Assembly (NCBI GenBank): GCA_002633005.1
Contig: NMRA01000735.1
Location: forward strand, 66,173-130,172
Direction: 5' to 3'
DNA: 64,000 bases
Source: Phoronis australis
Lineage: Eukaryota; Phoronida; Phoronidae
Shown here: positions 1 through 10,539 of the stretch, in pieces
Position numbering within the stretch: position 1 is the stretch's first letter
How the letters are laid out: the number at the start of each line of letters is the position of its first letter
Made by a program: the position numbers and the translations under genes
Notes under the pieces: generated by a model
Seen by the model: only the letters and a program-made list of their open reading frames with translations
Database searches by the model: none
Told to the model about the DNA's origin: nothing

Positions 1-325
1 AGTGAATTTGGTGAATTTTCGTTGTTTTTACTTCCAATGTGAAAACAGAGACATGAGTTCAAGGCGTAACACATACATGGAGGGCAGGTAGAGGTTTAGG
101 CTAGTGTCTCTTCCAACCATAGGAGAATAGTAACGTTGACCGAGGCATCGCTTAAGCCGAAGGTGATTTGTGTGTCATTTTGGTAAATTGCCGTTATTTT
201 TGGCACTAAATCAACTGACAATGGAGTTATGAAGAAATGACGTGTGAAAATATAACGCATTGCTTGTTTTTTTTTTGTAGTTTTGTCAGGATCTCTGATT
301 TTTGGACGCTTTTCTGCTGAAAGCT

Positions 326-392
326 GCGATCAAGAACGCAACAATAAGCGATCGGGAACGTAAAATTGTGTTTGTTTATGCGATCGGGAACG
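326..392 (+). repeat. GCGATCGGGAACG motif cluster, left side
   Basis: The 13-mer GCGATCGGGAACG occurs exactly at 348-360 and 380-392, and with two changes (AA for GG) at 326-338. The same word occurs in the opposite orientation at 2517-2529, with one-base variants at 2915-2927 and 2936-2948. Opposed copies on the two sides of a 2.2-2.6 kb stretch suggest subterminal repeats of a DNA element. No terminal inverted repeat or target duplication was established. Confidence 0.5.
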
Positions 393-621
393 CATCGTGG
401 TGTGTCGAACAGTGATGAACTTTTTACTTAAAAAACGTGAAAAAGGTTACAAAATAAGTGTAGTGCAATGAATTAATCCCATTCTGTGTCAATACTGTGT
501 TATTTTCGTATCAAAACTGAACAAAAACATAGCATATTCCATTGAATTGCCATGGGCACTACATGTACATGTACATCAAGCATATATTTAGTTTCACAAG
601 CGAATTTATTCATATTTCAGG

Positions 622-1057
622 AAACAAGTTCACGTTTATTGTGAGGCGAGCTTCAACGAACATGTTACCCACGAGGTAAAGGCACACCCTACCAGGGTTT
701 TGAAAAATACAGGCATCTACTTTGAGACGAAACCACTGAAAACAAAGGTTTCTAAACTGAAGACTCACCCAGGAGTTGTTCCATGTGGCGTGTCAGCCAG
801 GGGTAAACAAATGGTTGCAGCACCGATGAAAGCGATGGTAGAATCTTCCTGTAAAATTGTGACAACAAAAGAAAAAAAAACAAATAGCAGTGAATTCAAA
901 GAATGATGATGAGCTTGCCCATGGCATGAAGAGAGAGGGGAGTGCGGTAACACTTCACGAGATGATTCAAAGATTCCCACTCATAAACTCCTGGAATCTA
1001 AAAATTGGCCAGAAGTTGTGTAAACTGATGTGGGTGGAATTTTACTTGATGTTTTAA
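622..1057 (+). pseudogene. Unknown lysine-rich protein fragment, one frameshift
   Basis: I do not recognise this protein. An open frame begins right after a plausible acceptor (CATATTTCAG, ending 620) and runs 94 codons to a TGA at 904-906. A second frame, overlapping at 905, continues about 50 codons to a TAA at 1055-1057, with segments such as DDELAHGMKREGSAVTLHEM and FPLINSWNLKIG that look protein-like rather than random. No methionine start is needed if this is an internal exon. One base lost or gained near 903 would join the frames, so this looks like a decayed gene or transposon protein. It lies between the opposed GCGATCGGGAACG clusters. No conserved domain was identified. Confidence 0.35.
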
Positions 1058-1869
1058 TAATAAAATCCATACAGAGATGAACAGATTGACTTGTGGCACC
1101 CGTGTGGCTTGAATGTACGTTGTGTTTGACTCTTTTGTTTTGTAGTCTTAGTCCTAAGTTCACCTGCATCATCAGTTCATGATCTCCAGTTTAATGTGAC
1201 TCTGAAAAAGACTGAGACAATTATAATACACATACTATATTGTGATTTTCTCAAAACATAGTCAACATGTTGTCATTAAGGTCACTTCAACTCCACACTG
1301 TAGTGATTTACACAAGAAATCAACAGTATTGTGGCATTTCTATTATAATAGTAATCTTTTATCACACTTACTTCAAAGTTGGTGTTACAAAATATATAAA
1401 TTTATTGCTTTAGGGAAATCAACATGAAAAATCCATTGAACATTCCAACGAATTACTTTTGGAATGTACTAGACTAAATCGTCACTGAATCATAGACTAT
1501 GTACTTAGGACTGGTTGATTGTATAATAGTCTCTTACACGAAATCAACAACTATATGAAAGCGATTTCTACAATAATCAAAGACTTAAATATATATTTTC
1601 TTTTGAAATACTAATTGGTCAGAACAATTGTACATGCTAGTATTGCCCAATGACACTTAGTATGACCATTTAAATCTACCTAAACACTACAAAAATGTAC
1701 TGGTTCTGTAAAAGATCATTTCGAAATAACACGAATATAGAAAGAAACTTGTGGAAAAGGTTCAAAACAAAACGTCAAAATATCACATTAGACAACTACA
1801 AAACAAAAACTCTGTAAATCTTAATAAATTATAATGATTTAACAACCTTTACCACTGGACTTAATGGTT
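1058..1869. other. Non-coding AT-rich stretch
   Basis: No credible coding frame, RNA or repeat was seen. Short ORFs here have the composition of translated AT-rich spacer. Confidence 0.5.
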
Positions 1870-2152
1870 TCATTCATGACGTTTCTGTTTGCTATGCCTG
1901 CAGAAAGAGGTATTCTGTTTGCATGACATGCCACAGTCATCACAAAAAGGAGTGTCCTCGTGCTGTGACGCAATGTCGCATCAGGCTTACTCTTTCCGTG
2001 AAACATTGATCACAGATAGGACACTGAATCGACTTGGTTCCTGAGCAGGATGCTACCTGCTCTGTTTTACTATATTGGTAAAAAATTCCTGACACATGCA
2101 ATGTGTCAATCACAGGGCTGGCAAAGGTCCTGCTTTGTTGCCATGTGGTCAT
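1870..2152 (-). pseudogene. C2H2 zinc-finger fragment (two fingers, frameshifted)
   Basis: On the minus strand an ORF from 2152 encodes CPICDQCFTERVSLMRH followed by CVTARGH: C-x2-C-x12-H-x6-H, a C2H2 finger with a long His-His gap. Its frame stops at 1940. Moving one base over at about 1965, the next frame reads FCDDCGMSCKQNTSFCRH then SKQKRHE and a TGA at 1870-1872, again C-x2-C-x12-H-x5-H. C2H2 fingers bind nucleic acid through a zinc ion held by these residues. Because two fingers lie head to tail with one frame change between them, I read this as a degenerate zinc-finger gene or the DNA-binding part of a transposon protein. An intron or sequencing error is also possible. The start at 2152 is only the first ATG in frame. 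Confidence 0.5.
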
Positions 2153-2188
2153 ACTAAGTCAATTTCTTAGTTCCTTAACCGGGCTCCA

Positions 2189-2206
2189 CAACACACACAC
2201 ACACTC
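2189..2206. repeat. (CA)n microsatellite
   Basis: A short near-perfect run of alternating A and C, about 18 bp. Confidence 0.8.
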
Positions 2207-2516
2207 AGTTGCGACATGCATCAGTTGTACTTCTCTTTCTTGGAAGCGTGGACGTTAACACTCTGATGGACTCGTTGTGTGGCTACAGTTCAACTGAAAA
2301 AATCCAACGCATTCACTTAATATGTTTGTTAGACTAAATCTCACTTAGAAATAATGAAAAAAAACGACGAAATGTAATTAATTACCAACCCATCAACTAA
2401 TTCAGTTTCCTTCTTATTCCAAAATTATTGACACAATACCGTTAACTTGAACGATTATTCAGGCCGATGCAGAGAAAAAATGTGCGTTCACGATAGCCAT
2501 AGGGAGTTAACGGCAT

Positions 2517-2948
2517 CGTTCCCGATCGCCGTCTCACATAAGGACCAGCTTGTATTTGTAAATACATGTATCTCAAATTATTTCACAAATCATAACTAAC
2601 ACGGGTGTCACCAGGGACGATTAAACTATAAACGTCAAACGTATCTTCTTAAGAACCCTGGAATTGCTAATAAGAAAAAAAAAATTTCGATTTTACGAGG
2701 CGCAAGGCAATTTACCGATAGCCATTGCTTTCCGAGCTCTATATTTTAAGAAATAAGCAAAAGCCAAGTATTATTTCAGATCCACAACAAAGGTTACACT
2801 CTGACGCTTTTCTGTGCATATCATTCGTACAAATGTGGCCTCTATTTAAGCAGAAAATGACACTTGAACTCATCGGGTACGTCACTGTCGTCTGCCATTT
2901 TTGGTGCAAGGTCTCGTTCTCGATCGTCTTCCTGGCGTTCTCGATCGC
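2517..2948 (-). repeat. GCGATCGGGAACG motif cluster, right side (inverted)
   Basis: CGTTCCCGATCGC at 2517-2529 is the exact reverse complement of the left-side motif. CGTTCTCGATCGT (2915-2927) and CGTTCTCGATCGC (2936-2948) are close variants 21 bp apart. See the left cluster at 326-392. Confidence 0.5.
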
Positions 2949-2949
2949 G

Positions 2950-3660
2950 GGTTGGCCGGGGTGTCCCATGTCCATGCAACTGTGTTCGACACCATCAGTG
3001 ACGTGTCAGCGTGTTACAAAAGACGTGCCAGTGGAGAGCCGTCACAAGGTGGCGTTCCATAACTTCTAATACGCTGACGCGTCAGTGATGCTGTTGATGT
3101 TCTTAAAATAATCAATCAGTGATAAGGTTGTACAGTGTGCTGACCAAACCAATGATATGGTAGTGACCGACAATTGCAAAGGCTGAGCAGTGGACAAAAA
3201 GAAACAATATAGAAAATGGCCAGCATACAAAAACACAACCTACACATAGCCCGTCTCCACTGAGCAGCATGACTAGTAATATATTTTCACTGATTAACTA
3301 AATAGAACCTAAAAGGACGCAGCAACTGTTGGCAAAGAACTGAGAACATCATCCCAGGTCACCGCATCAAGGCCTCGTCACCCACAGCGTTGCGCTCGCT
3401 TATTCGGAATACAGTCTTTCGTGTATAACAATTCTGGCTGTACATACGACCCCAACGCAGAAGCCCCCGTTGTACATTTAAGGCGATTTTTTTCAAATGA
3501 GACATTCTTATTTACTCTCTAAGTGGACGGAACGGTTCTGCAGTTTTTATATCCACGTTGGGCCGTAGAACTGGTATGAAGAAAATCTATACCTTACTCT
3601 AAACTTGTTTAGAACGTAACTTTTACTTCCTAAGTTAGCATTTTCTTAACTAACAGTTCA
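2950..3660. other. No gene seen
   Basis: No supported coding frame. Sequence is unique-looking spacer with scattered CpG. Confidence 0.4.
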
Positions 3661-3670
3661 ACTTTTGCCA

Positions 3671-3785
3671 TGCGGAATATTCCGCAATGACTGCGGAATA
3701 TTCCATAAAGTGTGCGTAATATTCCGCAGACTTTGCAGAATATTACGCAGTTGCAAAATATTGCGAAATTTGTGCGGAATGCTGT
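3671..3785 (+). repeat. 21-bp minisatellite with palindromic core
   Basis: Successive units start at 3671, 3692, 3713, 3734 and about 3752. The first is the perfect 16-bp palindrome TGCGGAATATTCCGCA (3671-3686); the others are variants such as TGCGTAATATTCCGCA (3713-3728) and TGCAGAATATTACGCA (3734-3749). Because the unit is 21 bp, one frame encodes a seven-residue repeat (CGIFRND, CGIFHKV, CVIFRRL). Isolated TGCGGAACG words recur near 3954 and 4121. Whether the frame is ever translated is unknown; I treat this as a repeat. Confidence 0.75.
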
Positions 3786-4139
3786 ATATGTATGTATATT
3801 TTGTGGAATTTCTGAGTAAATTGGACCAGCAGAAAGTTTACTTATTGGAAACAGGACTTAATACTCTAAAACACCTAATTGATGCTCTCAAATTTCAAAT
3901 CGAACGACAGTTTATTGTTAACAATCAATGTGACACTGAGAAAGGTTCTGCATGCGGAACGTTTCAGCAAACAGAATAGTTGTGTTGAGCATTATGTTTT
4001 TAATTTTTCGTGCGCAATCAAGTCAAATGCATTCCCTTCTCAATAACATTTCAAAGTATCATTGTGACAATACTAACAATAATTAGTTCCTCCATTGAAC
4101 ACATGCGGGATGGCGGCGCATGCGGAACGGTGTCACACT

Positions 4140-4440
4140 GGAACAACAACAAACTTCCCGAATTCCCAAACAGAACATTAGAACTTCTCTCTGACATACA
4201 AGCCCAACCATCTGAAGTCAGAAAACTCTTAGACAAATTGACGAAAACAAAAACAACGATACCAATCTCATAACCAATAAAATGATCAAGATGATAGCAA
4301 GAGAGCTTACACTTCCTCTGACAACATTACACAACAAAATACTACAATCTGTAAAATTTCCTTCGAACTGGAAGCTTGGCGTTATGATACCAATACACAA
4401 AAATACCTCGAAAAACCGACATTGCCAACTATCGCCCCAT
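4140..4440 (+). mobile_element. Non-LTR retrotransposon RT N-terminal fragment (jockey/CR1 type)
   Basis: Two frames together give the N-terminal part of a LINE reverse transcriptase. Frame one has SDIQAQPSEVRKLLDKL, matching the region just before the RT fingers that usually reads as a helix followed by a K(A)PGPD loop. Frame two, from 4282, has IARELTLPLTTLHNK, SVKFPSNWKLGVMIPIHKN and then a broken NYRP-like end. This order and wording is typical of jockey/CR1 group RTs. The K-PG-D loop is missing at the frame junction (about 4265-4285). The fragment ends where the DIRS-like remnant starts, so one element probably lies inside or against the other. It is dead: palm motifs are absent. Confidence 0.7.
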
Positions 4441-5893
4441 ACATGTAGGCTTTATAGCAAGTTTAGACAAGTCTGCTCTTGCTCAATCTCACATTGTGTC
4501 TTATATTGGGGGTCTGTTTCGATAAGGCAAAGTAATGGTTTTTCCTATTGCAGACCGAGTGGCGAGTCTATAACTTTCATCTCTGCGCTTATTGAAACCA
4601 CCATACGACTCGAGACTTTCTAGTTTTGTTAGGGGGGTCGCATTTTGCATAATCCAAGTACATACCATTACTTCAGGTCAAAATTTAGGTGTTTCAGTAA
4701 CCAATGTGTCAAACAACAATTTAACCATTTTACGGGTTCTTTTGAATGATTGTCTGAATGTTCCTACCTTACAAGGTTCATCGAGAACTGCTAACATTAC
4801 TTGGGCAGGGTATCGGTCAATGTTATCTGCTGTATTATTACCACTGAGTACATTCCCAGTGAGGCAGCATCCTTGCGTCGGTCGGCTGTTAAGAGGCACC
4901 TGCAATGGGTTATCTCTTGAGAAACTTTTCCTGATCAAGGCTTATTTCTTGTTTTATGGCCTTGAAAGGTGCTCCTTGGGATGAAATCCAAAATAAAATA
5001 TCTCACTCGGAAAACTTATTTTATTATTTCCATTATGTCTTTCAGAAGCTGCAAAGACTTATTTTTAGGTGAAAGTTCACCATTTGTCCAAATATGACAT
5101 TTACCTTCCAAGCGAAAAACAGCCAGTCACTTTTTAATCTAGGATTTTCTAAGACCAAAATTGTGGACCCTAAGCGTAGCATGTCGATATACCTCTCGAG
5201 AGCAGAGGAATTTCCAAGTCTCTGAATACCAACAGTTTGTTGTTGTCATTTGCATGTAGTAACGAAATAAGTTGTTAAAAACCATTAGACTGGCTTATAT
5301 GTAAATGTATGACTTTAATCCTACTGTAAGTTTGCTCCAAGTCGTATTGTAATACGCTTTGCTCGTAGCACGGACCCTTTGTGTGTTTTCTCAAACGGTG
5401 TGCCTACATGTACATGTACTTAGTCATTTGGCCTTTTGGTGACTGGTATTCAAAGTTCACCTTACTTAAACACTTTTTGCAAGCAGTAAGTGAGAATTTT
5501 TTGGCATTGAGTTTGTGTATCTTTTCCGTTATGAATGCGTTGCTGCACCTTCTTGTGCGGGTTACTCTACAGGAGATAAGTTTTTCATATAGTTTTATTC
5601 ACTTTTGAGCACTGAGTTTAGTCTCAGGTTTATCTTTAATCCTGATTGGTGGTTTCGACATTTGAAGCCAGTTTGAATATATATGTAGACATATATTTGT
5701 TTTGTATGTATTTTCTGAAACGTACACCCACATCCTCCTCGACATTTTAATCAAGTTTATACATAGCCAAGTTTAAGGTATTGCATAGGACATAAAATTG
5801 AACAATTTGTTATCAAATTGTACTGTTATGAGTATATATTTACCTTGTAGTTACCAATTCTCTCACTCCATCCCCTTGAACTTTCAGTTTCCT
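4441..5893 (+). mobile_element. DIRS-like (tyrosine-recombinase) retroelement remnant, copy 1
   Basis: This stretch aligns by eye, with gaps, to 61180-62690 over its whole length, and both end near the same words (CTTGAACTT then C or T-rich). In copy 1 the first part gives the frame fragments DKSALAQSHIVSYIGG and DRVASL, resembling the RT segment NxEKSxLxPSQxxxYLG of DIRS elements. Further on, 5169-5225 reads VDPKRSMSIYLSRAEEF, resembling the P-x-RAL-x-x-YL-x-RT motif of DIRS-type tyrosine recombinases. Frames are broken throughout, and no catalytic tyrosine or RT YxDD was identified. The family call rests on these two motifs and on copy 2; a Ty3-like origin is less likely but not excluded. 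Confidence 0.5.
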
Positions 5894-6430
5894 GGTTGGT
5901 TGCACAAAAAGGGGGGAATCAATAACCCCATGCCGCCCTAGCTTATGTGGGATCATATTGGTTAGATTGGTAATCAAGTAGTTCAAAGCGCCACTTTTCG
6001 GTGACTGAAAGAACTGCGGGCATAACAAAGAATAAAAATAAATAATTTTAAGGAAAGTACATTTTCACAAAATTACATTTTGATGACAAAGTGGCCAATT
6101 ATCACTGACAGTCTATATTGGCTGATACTTCGCCGGGTCAAAAATGGAAAGCTTTCAAGCCATCTGCAATTAAAGATAATATAGTAATCGTGTTCTCTAA
6201 GGTAAAAATAATACTTATTGCCGACATCCTGACCATAGAAACAGCAAGTGTTATATGGTGTAATTTCACGAAACGATTAATTTGAGCATTAACAAAAATC
6301 AAACCAATCGACTGACGATTTATTAAACCGGAGGACCCAAGGTAATTGACAGTTTACCAAGTAGAGCTCACGGTAAATTAGCTTGGTTTCAACATCGAAA
6401 TTCAAAAGTGACATGGTATATTTATCGAAA
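5894..6430. other. Spacer without recognisable genes
   Basis: No coding frame supported. It precedes the TATA box of the defensin-like locus. I searched it for a signal-peptide exon ending at a donor and found none. Confidence 0.4.
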
Positions 6431-6433
6431 CGA

Positions 6434-6465
6434 TATAAAAGTATTCTGCGGATTGCAAGCGGTAC
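6434..6465 (+). promoter_or_regulatory. TATA-box candidate upstream of defensin-like exon
   Basis: TATAAAAG at 6434-6441 is a consensus TATA box; a start near 6465 would follow by the usual 25-30 bp. It lies about 600 bp upstream of, and on the same strand as, the defensin-like exon at 7041. The link is positional only. Confidence 0.35.
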
Positions 6466-7040
6466 ACAGTTTACTACCTTATTTTTGTGAAGTTACAATC
6501 AAAGCGTTCAACCACCAATACATCGGTTTCATCTACATGTACGTACACCAAGAATCGAATACAGCGTGACGGCACCAGCCTTTGCTAGTCACAATGCCAT
6601 ACCGGAGAGCACGCACAACATATCCTACCCAATCCAGCTTGTTGACTTACCCCACTTAACCAGTCTGCAAAATAAACTGCTGAATGGCCTACACCAAAAG
6701 ACGAAGAGATTACAAAAAGCGTAACGTTTCAAAATGTATTTTAAGATAAGTGTTCAAAAAGTTCTTCATTAATGAAGTCGCGCATGGACTTTTTATAGTT
6801 CTGCTCCACGTGCCTTAGTCTTTTCGTCCCGGAACAACACCCCCGGAACACGCCCCTTCTCCAACACTTGTTATGCAAAAACAGGGGTTATGTTTCCGTC
6901 ACCTTATACATTGTGCTCGTGTCATTAGAACGTCTACCTCCCCCCAGACATTGGCCACGGATACAGTCACGTTTACCTTTAGATTTGTGAGAATGAAGTA
7001 CAACTGTATTTTACAAGTGAAATAGTGTCCTCTATTTCAG

Positions 7041-7153
7041 ATGCACTGCAAAGAACCCGCAGATGCTCAGCTGTGAATTGCTATCTTTCATGCACATTTT
7101 CGGGCAAGGGTGCTGGTGTTTGCCAAGGGTCAACTTGTAAGTGCCAAGCGTAG
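7041..7153 (+). CDS. Exon encoding a CS-alpha-beta (invertebrate defensin-like) mature peptide
   Basis: After a strong acceptor (TCCTCTATTTCAG, ending 7040) the frame starting GCA at 7043 encodes 36 residues to a TAG at 7151-7153. The cysteines are spaced C-x4-C-x3-C-x9-C-x4-C-x-C (first Cys codon 7064), with GKGAGVC before the fourth and CKC at the end. This is the pattern of invertebrate defensins and related CS-alpha-beta peptides: CxxxC on a helix, a G-rich turn, and CxC on the last strand, giving three disulphides. Such peptides are secreted and usually kill bacteria by acting on membranes or lipid II; some members block ion channels. The residues RTRR just before the first Cys suggest a furin-like processing site. 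A donor GTACGT follows the stop directly. The exon begins in phase 1, so a signal-peptide exon must lie upstream; I could not find it in 5.9-7.0 kb. It could also be an isolated or decayed exon. Confidence 0.6.
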
Positions 7154-8220
7154 GTACGTACAAGTCTAACATTTTACAAATTCAACTGGAATGGTTATAC
7201 GTTGTTTTGGTCTGCGACTAAAGGTTTTTTGAAAACTGCGCCTCATTGTTTAAAGAAGAAAAGAGCACATTTGGCAATTGTGTTCCAAAAGCTACACAAA
7301 CGTAATTAACAACATTTTGTGGTAACTTAAATATATAAAATCACCACCTTAGTTGCGAGTGGTTTGGTTCTGGGTTGTGACCAACTGCATAAACTCCCCG
7401 AGAATGTACTACCGTCCCCTGTTGATCGGAGCGGTACTGCCGCGTCATTGAACCGTCGGGGCTGGAAAAATCATGTACCACTTTAGCGTATATCATGTGA
7501 CTTCGAAAAATGTAAACCTACATGCATGCCGTATCAATTCTCAAAAACATCGGCCAGGACCTATTATGAATTTTAGTCTAAACAAAATCCTTTTAAAATT
7601 TAATAATACGACAGAAGAGTTTGTTTTCTGCTTTCTCAATAATGGATCGAGTTCAGTGGCGTTGGGACCTCCCTGGAAAACCACGACTGCACGAAATTAC
7701 GCGAGATAGTGCTGTGCATTTTAAATAAAAAACGCGTGATTTTGGCTAAATTGTTCCGGCCGCAAGACAGGTATTGTACTATCCTTTTATGATACCACGT
7801 AACGTGTGGGGCAGAATCAAGTCGAAGCTTTTTAAACAGGAAGGCGGCGATTGCAAGATGATGATGAAAAACTATTCGGGACAAATGCCCGGTTGCCTCT
7901 ATGAAACTGACCCAAGATGAGACTCAACTGAGCTTCCTAAATTTATTGCAGAGTTTTAGTTTTGTTACTAAGTCAAATCGAGAGTGTACTCTACGTTTAG
8001 GAATTATGAATAAGTTAACTTTAGCAGTTATTGCTATTTTTTAAAAAAATATCTGTTCATCAATTTAAACGTTAGCGTTTTTACAAAGATGGTGACATTT
8101 AAGACGGCGGTGATTACAGGGCATACATCCAGTTGAAGAAATTGGTGAAAAAATACGATCTTTTGAAACGTTCTGAGAAAGAATTGTTCCGACGTGGTAA
8201 AGCTGAGTGGATCCTTCTGC
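7154..8220. other. Intron or intergenic sequence
   Basis: No further cysteine-rich or other coding exon was recognised. If the donor at 7154 is used, a 3' UTR exon should lie here or beyond. Confidence 0.35.
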
Positions 8221-8221
8221 T

Positions 8222-8290
8222 GGGCATAGACCCTATTCACGCGGCGGCCATTAAGATCCAAAGCGAGGCTCACTGCGATAAACAAAGCGA
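8222..8290 (+). repeat. Dispersed repeat, one of an inverted pair
   Basis: The words TAGACCCTATTCACG and GCGAGGCTC here recur in the same order on the minus strand at about 9600-9665, roughly 1.4 kb away, bracketing the N gap and the MITE-like piece. A 69-codon open frame crosses this copy, but because the sequence is repetitive I do not call it a gene. Confidence 0.5.
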
Positions 8291-8623
8291 AAGTAGACAT
8301 TGCGTGAGTTAAATAGCCGGTCTTTCGAGTCCAACCTGGACATTAAATTTTAGTGATGTGTCGACAATTAACCACAGAGACGTAGAAAATTACATTAGAG
8401 AATAAGTTAAGGCGCCAAAGAGTTGTCCGAGGAAAGGGTTTAATTTTTTCCGGAAAACTAGGTTCGAAACATAAAAAGTAAATATGACCAAATTGCGGCG
8501 ATCGTAGTGTTACGGATTAGGTATTATGCTGAATGCAGGGTTACGTTTTTTCTTGTAAATTGTTGATCAAAATACTTTCTACGCGGACCAGGTCATCTGC
8601 TCGTATTGTTGACGAGTTGAAGA
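8291..8623. other. Spacer between repeat and gap
   Basis: No gene or repeat recognised. Confidence 0.35.
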
Positions 8624-8655
8624 NNNNNNNNNNNNNNNNNNNNNNNNNNNNNNNN
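8624..8655. other. Assembly gap (32 N)
   Basis: A run of N. Flanking sequences do not obviously overlap. Confidence 0.99.
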
Positions 8656-9073
8656 TCAATTTCAGTTAACTGGACAATGCAATCATAGTCATCATGTTTC
8701 TGCAGGAGCCTCTTTCATCCGAGGGGAAAGGTGCCAGTGCCTACTGAGAGGCGATTTTTTCGACCCGAGTGAGGGCGGGAACAATCTACCTTCCGATCAC
8801 CATCAATAGCACCCCCGCCCTGTTGCAAGCTCTCATAGGCTCTGCCTCAATTTAAAGTAGCTTTTTGTGCTCTTAAAAATTGTCACCTGTGTGGTTACAG
8901 GTGATGTGAACTCAGAGAGATTTTTCACTAGGAGAATTTTTATGCCTCATGGGGGGAATTTCGCGTGATATTTCAATATGTTTGAGAGGCGAATAGGGCC
9001 GATATTGTGCCCCAAATTTGAGGGATTGAGGGCCCTGTCCTTTTTGGAAGGAAAAATTATGTTTCAACCCGTA
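8656..9073. other. Repeat-like low-coding sequence
   Basis: G-rich and C-rich blocks typical of transposon-derived spacer. No coding frame. Confidence 0.35.
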
Positions 9074-9274
9074 GCAGGGGCGGATCCAGGTTTTTCAATT
9101 GGGGGTCAGGGCAAGGAATAAGCACCATTTCGGCAGATGCGCGCGCCCAGCCTAAAATCTGGGGATGCAGGGGTCTTGAATTCTTGGGTTTGCGGACCTG
9201 TTGACTAAAAAAAAACGGTAAACGGGGTTCATTCAGCGCTTATGCGTTGTTTATTCACCCCCCAACACCCGCCC
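9074..9274. mobile_element. Possible MITE-like element (CAGGGGCGGATCCAGG end)
   Basis: The left end reads CAGGGGCGGATCCAGG followed by a T-run and G-run. Near 9256-9274 the complement of a similar end, CCCCCCAACACCCGCCCTG, appears, so the two could be terminal inverted repeats of a roughly 200-bp non-autonomous DNA transposon. Ends of the CAGGGGCGG type are common in hAT-like elements (general knowledge). The inverted match is only partial, and no target duplication was verified. Confidence 0.4.
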
Positions 9275-9599
9275 TGGTTGCGCACGTGTGCTAGTCAGCA
9301 ATTCGCACCCGAACTCAAAAATGGGATCTGGGTCATGAAAACACAGCCTGGGTGGCCCATTCTCCGGTCGTTACTATGATCGATGGCTTGACAATTAAAC
9401 TGACCGAGATGCGACAAAATATGATCTAACTTTTCGAAAACATTTATAAATTTTACACGGACATATTTTGCTTCGTCGCGGCGTATGGCAACGACCCAAC
9501 GCTTCCGAATCTCAACATCTTTAGAGATTGTAAAGCAGACAGTTGCGTGTTCGTATTTTTTCTAGCCGTTCGCGGAACAACACGGACTGAAACACAGAA

Positions 9600-9665
9600 C
9601 TATGCCGATAAGCTAACAGAGCTATCGTAGCGAGCCTCGTTTTGGAATGCGCCTCCTGTCGGCGT
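9600..9665 (-). repeat. Dispersed repeat, inverted partner of 8222-8290
   Basis: The reverse complement contains TAGACCCTATTCACGC and CGAGGCTCGCT in the same order as the copy at 8222-8290. Confidence 0.5.
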
Positions 9666-10539
9666 GAATAGGGTCTATTGTTGAATATCTATTTTGCGCG
9701 AAAATTTCGTCGCCCTCTCCCAGTGTTCAGAGACTACAGCTGCAAGTCTATGGAGCACGGGTGAAATAACTCAAGCCTTGAGTCTGACGTCTCCTTTTCA
9801 TTCATAGAGACGCTATTGCAGTTTTTGTCTTTGAAAATCGGCTGACTACGACGAACCTTGCGCGTGAACCGGTCAGTTATCAATAGAAGGAGCCAGGCAA
9901 TTCAGTTACATGTAGGTGGGGGAAATTATTTTGCAGTATGTTCAAAACGTCGCAACATGTGATTTGTACCCATTGGAACATTTGTATTTTGAGATTTTTT
10001 CACTCTACTGTTGTACCTCAATCTGCACAACACAAGTGTCTTTCATTTTGTGTCTTAGTTTATGACGACTGTAATTACATATTTATTGCTTTGGACTTCA
10101 TTTTCCGGGAATTGATTGGTCAAAGGCATGGTCGACTTTTGGAATTTACCCAGTTAAACATATGTACTGGCGACCATTTGAAGTCAAAATAAAATTATGT
10201 CAAACCACTTTCATCTGTCTCATTATTGCTGCTCTTCTTTCTCCCGTGGATGTCGTTGGCTGCAAGTTTGTATTTAGATCATTTTCAAAACCCAACTGGT
10301 ACGATATTAAAGAATCGTTCATGTAATACTGTTGAAGTCTAAAAAGGCTATGTTGTAGACATCCTTTGTATGGGCCAGCAAAGACAGATACCAAAGAGCT
10401 GATGAACTGTCTGCCACAAGTGGGCTGAGGAGTAACTTCTAGGACTGAACAATTGAATGGAGCAGAAGTTACATGTAATTCATCAAATCGTTCTGATATT
10501 TCAAAACCTTAACTTGAGCTGCCAGCTCAATTATCACTT
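9666..10539. other. Spacer without supported genes
   Basis: No coding frame, RNA or repeat array seen. Confidence 0.35.

Noticed and set aside
8034-8300. 88-codon minus-strand ORF
   Set aside because: Overlaps the same repeat and has no recognisable domain.
8097-8312. 69-codon open frame with lysine-rich helix-like peptide after TGATTACAG
   Set aside because: Half of it is the dispersed repeat found inverted at 9600-9665, so openness is not evidence of a gene.
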